Source: CAZSDW01 sp964605705
GTDB lineage: Bacteria > Fidelibacterota > UBA2242
Direction of reading: 5' to 3'
DNA: 16,478 nucleotides
Assembly: GCA_964605705.1 (NCBI GenBank)
Contig: CAZSDW010000059.1
Span: 1 to 16,478, forward strand
This document shows positions 15,194 through 16,478 of this stretch, piece after piece. The stretch's first letter is position 1. Every line of letters starts with the position of its first letter. The notes under the pieces are model-generated. The model had not been told where the DNA came from. It saw only the letters and a list, made by a program, of their open reading frames with translations, and searched no databases. A program made the translations under genes and the position numbers.

Positions 15194-16478
15194 AAATATC
15201 AACAGACAACAGATGGGTAGCATTAATTGCCATTGGATTAGTATTCAGCGGCATTTCCGGGTTTGCGCAGAAAGCCGGCAAATCGCTGCCACATCTGCAA
15301 AAATACGGCAACGTCACCCAGATGGTTATTGATGACAAACCATTCCTGATGCTGGCTGGTGAACTGGGGAACTCCAGCGCCTCAAGTCTGGATTACCTGC
15401 GTCCGATCTGGGCAAAACTGAATACCATGAATCTGAATACCGTTCTTGTCCCGATTTACTGGGAATTGCTCGAACCGGAAGAGGGCAGCTTTGATTTCAC
15501 GCTAGTGGACAGCGTGATTCTGGGAGCGAGGCAATATGATCTCAGGCTGGTTCTGCTCTGGTTTGGCTCCTGGAAAAACAGCATGTCCTGTTACGCCCCG
15601 GAATGGGTGAAAATCAATCAAAGACGCTTTCTGCGAGCCCGCACGAGTGATGGTCAAGCTCAGGAAATTTTGTCCCCCTTTAGTGCCACAAACCGCGACG
15701 CCGATACCAAAGCCTTCGTTGCCCTGATGAAACACATCCGGGAAATTGACAGCGCCGAGCAGACTGTGATTATGATCCAGGTAGAAAACGAAATCGGGAT
15801 GATTCCGGATGCCCGCGATTATTGCCAATCCGCCAATCAAGCTTTCAATGAACCGGTTCCTGCCCTGCTGATGGATTACCTCAAGAAATATAAAAAAACG
15901 CTGACACCCGAACTCAAGGAAATCTGGCAAAGGAACGGCAATAGGACCAGTGGTAACTGGGAACAAATTTTCGGAAAAGGGTTGCCTACGGACGAGATTT
16001 TCATGGCGTGGCATTTTGCTGAATATGTGAATCAGATTGCTGAAGCAGGAAAGACGGTTTATGATTTACCCTTTTATGTCAATGCTGCCCTGATTCGTCC
16101 CGGCTATCAGCCCGGTCAGTATCCCAGCGCCGGACCGCTGCCGCATCTCCTGGATATCTGGCGGGCAGCCGCGCCGGAAATCGATTTTCTCGCCCCGGAT
16201 ATTTACTTCCGGAACTTCACCGAATGGTGCAAAAAATATGACCGCAGCGGAAACCCGCTCTTCATCCCGGAAGTCGGGAATAATCAGAGTGCCGCCAACG
16301 CCTTTTATGCACTTGCCCGGCACAATGCGATGGGATACAGCCCGTTTTCGATTGAATCCGTGGAAGGAACAACCCTCCAGCGATTCGCCAACGCTTACGA
16401 TATTCTGAACCAGTTATCGTCCCTGATCCTTGAAAACCAGGGACAAGGCACCATGACGGCGGTTCTGCTGGACAGCGC
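15190..16478 (+). CDS. GH35 beta-galactosidase (DUF5597 type), exported, 3'-truncated by window end
   Basis: 429 codons visible, with no stop before the window ends. Residues 1-26 form a signal peptide ending SGFA-Q. The catalytic barrel starts with PFLMLAGELGNSSASS (51-66), then VPIYWELLEPEEG (87-99), LLWFGSWKNSMSCYAPEWV, VENEIG (198-203) with acid/base Glu201, LAPDIYF (334-340) and PLFIPEVGN (356-364) with nucleophile Glu361. This matches the GH35 subgroup with a C-terminal DUF5597 domain, to which the xyloglucan beta-galactosidase Bgl35A of Cellvibrio japonicus belongs; an estimated 100-130 residues are missing. It removes terminal beta-galactose. The ATG overlaps the fucosidase stop by one base pair set (ATGA), so the two are coupled. 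Many enzymes in this subgroup act on xyloglucan, which supports that substrate for the pair. Confidence 0.93.
   Translation, partial: MKISTDNRWVALIAIGLVFSGISGFAQKAGKSLPHLQKYGNVTQMVIDDKPFLMLAGELGNSSASSLDYLRPIWAKLNTMNLNTVLVPIYWELLEPEEGSFDFTLVDSVILGARQYDLRLVLLWFGSWKNSMSCYAPEWVKINQRRFLRARTSDGQAQEILSPFSATNRDADTKAFVALMKHIREIDSAEQTVIMIQVENEIGMIPDARDYCQSANQAFNEPVPALLMDYLKKYKKTLTPELKEIWQRNGNRTSGNWEQIFGKGLPTDEIFMAWHFAEYVNQIAEAGKTVYDLPFYVNAALIRPGYQPGQYPSAGPLPHLLDIWRAAAPEIDFLAPDIYFRNFTEWCKKYDRSGNPLFIPEVGNNQSAANAFYALARHNAMGYSPFSIESVEGTTLQRFANAYDILNQLSSLILENQGQGTMTAVLLDS

Noticed and set aside
15502..16014. 170-codon minus-strand ORF
   Set aside because: Antisense to the GH35 catalytic domain, which is continuous here and carries conserved motifs on the plus strand.

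Overview
The window looks like a polysaccharide-degradation locus from a Gram-negative bacterium of the FCB group (Calditrichaeota, KSB1, Ignavibacteria, Marinimicrobia or a relative). The main clue is the C-terminus of the FG-GAP protein at 179-1939: it carries an FQNFPNPFNP-type sorting domain, typical of proteins exported by the type IX secretion system in those phyla. No rRNA, tRNA, insertion sequence or CRISPR array was seen, and no gene is visibly broken. Two genes run off the window edges.

Layout. A leftward set of seven genes fills 1-10328. In order of transcription it encodes a GH10 endo-xylanase, a PfkB-family sugar kinase, a GH3 enzyme with a NagZ-type His/Asp dyad, a GH116-like glycosidase and a GPH-family (MelB-like) sugar:cation symporter. 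These are followed by a seven-bladed FG-GAP/UnbV protein with a sorting tail and the N-terminus of another exported protein. Gaps inside the core are 30-55 bp, so GH10 to the transporter is probably one operon; the two exported genes may be an extension of it. Divergent from GH10, across an AT-rich region of about 500 bp with two clear palindromes (one a LacI-family-like operator), lies a rightward pair: an SDR oxidoreductase and mannonate dehydratase (uxuA). A leftward SAM-dependent methyltransferase follows, overlapping the end of uxuA. Last comes a rightward pair of exported enzymes, a GH29 alpha-L-fucosidase and a GH35 beta-galactosidase, joined by an ATGA overlap; the GH35 gene is cut by the window end.

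How the parts may fit. GH10, GH3 and GH116 all lack signal peptides, so the leftward operon reads as import of beta-linked oligosaccharides (xylo-oligomers are the natural candidate) by the symporter, with cytoplasmic hydrolysis and phosphorylation. The SDR/UxuA pair would carry fructuronate through mannonate to 2-keto-3-deoxygluconate, the route for glucuronic acid released from glucuronoxylan. The exported GH29/GH35 pair would strip fucose and galactose outside the cytoplasm; both residues occur on xyloglucan side chains. Together this suggests plant hemicellulose use. No SusC/SusD pair, alpha-glucuronidase, uronate isomerase or regulator gene lies within the window, so the pathway is incomplete here.
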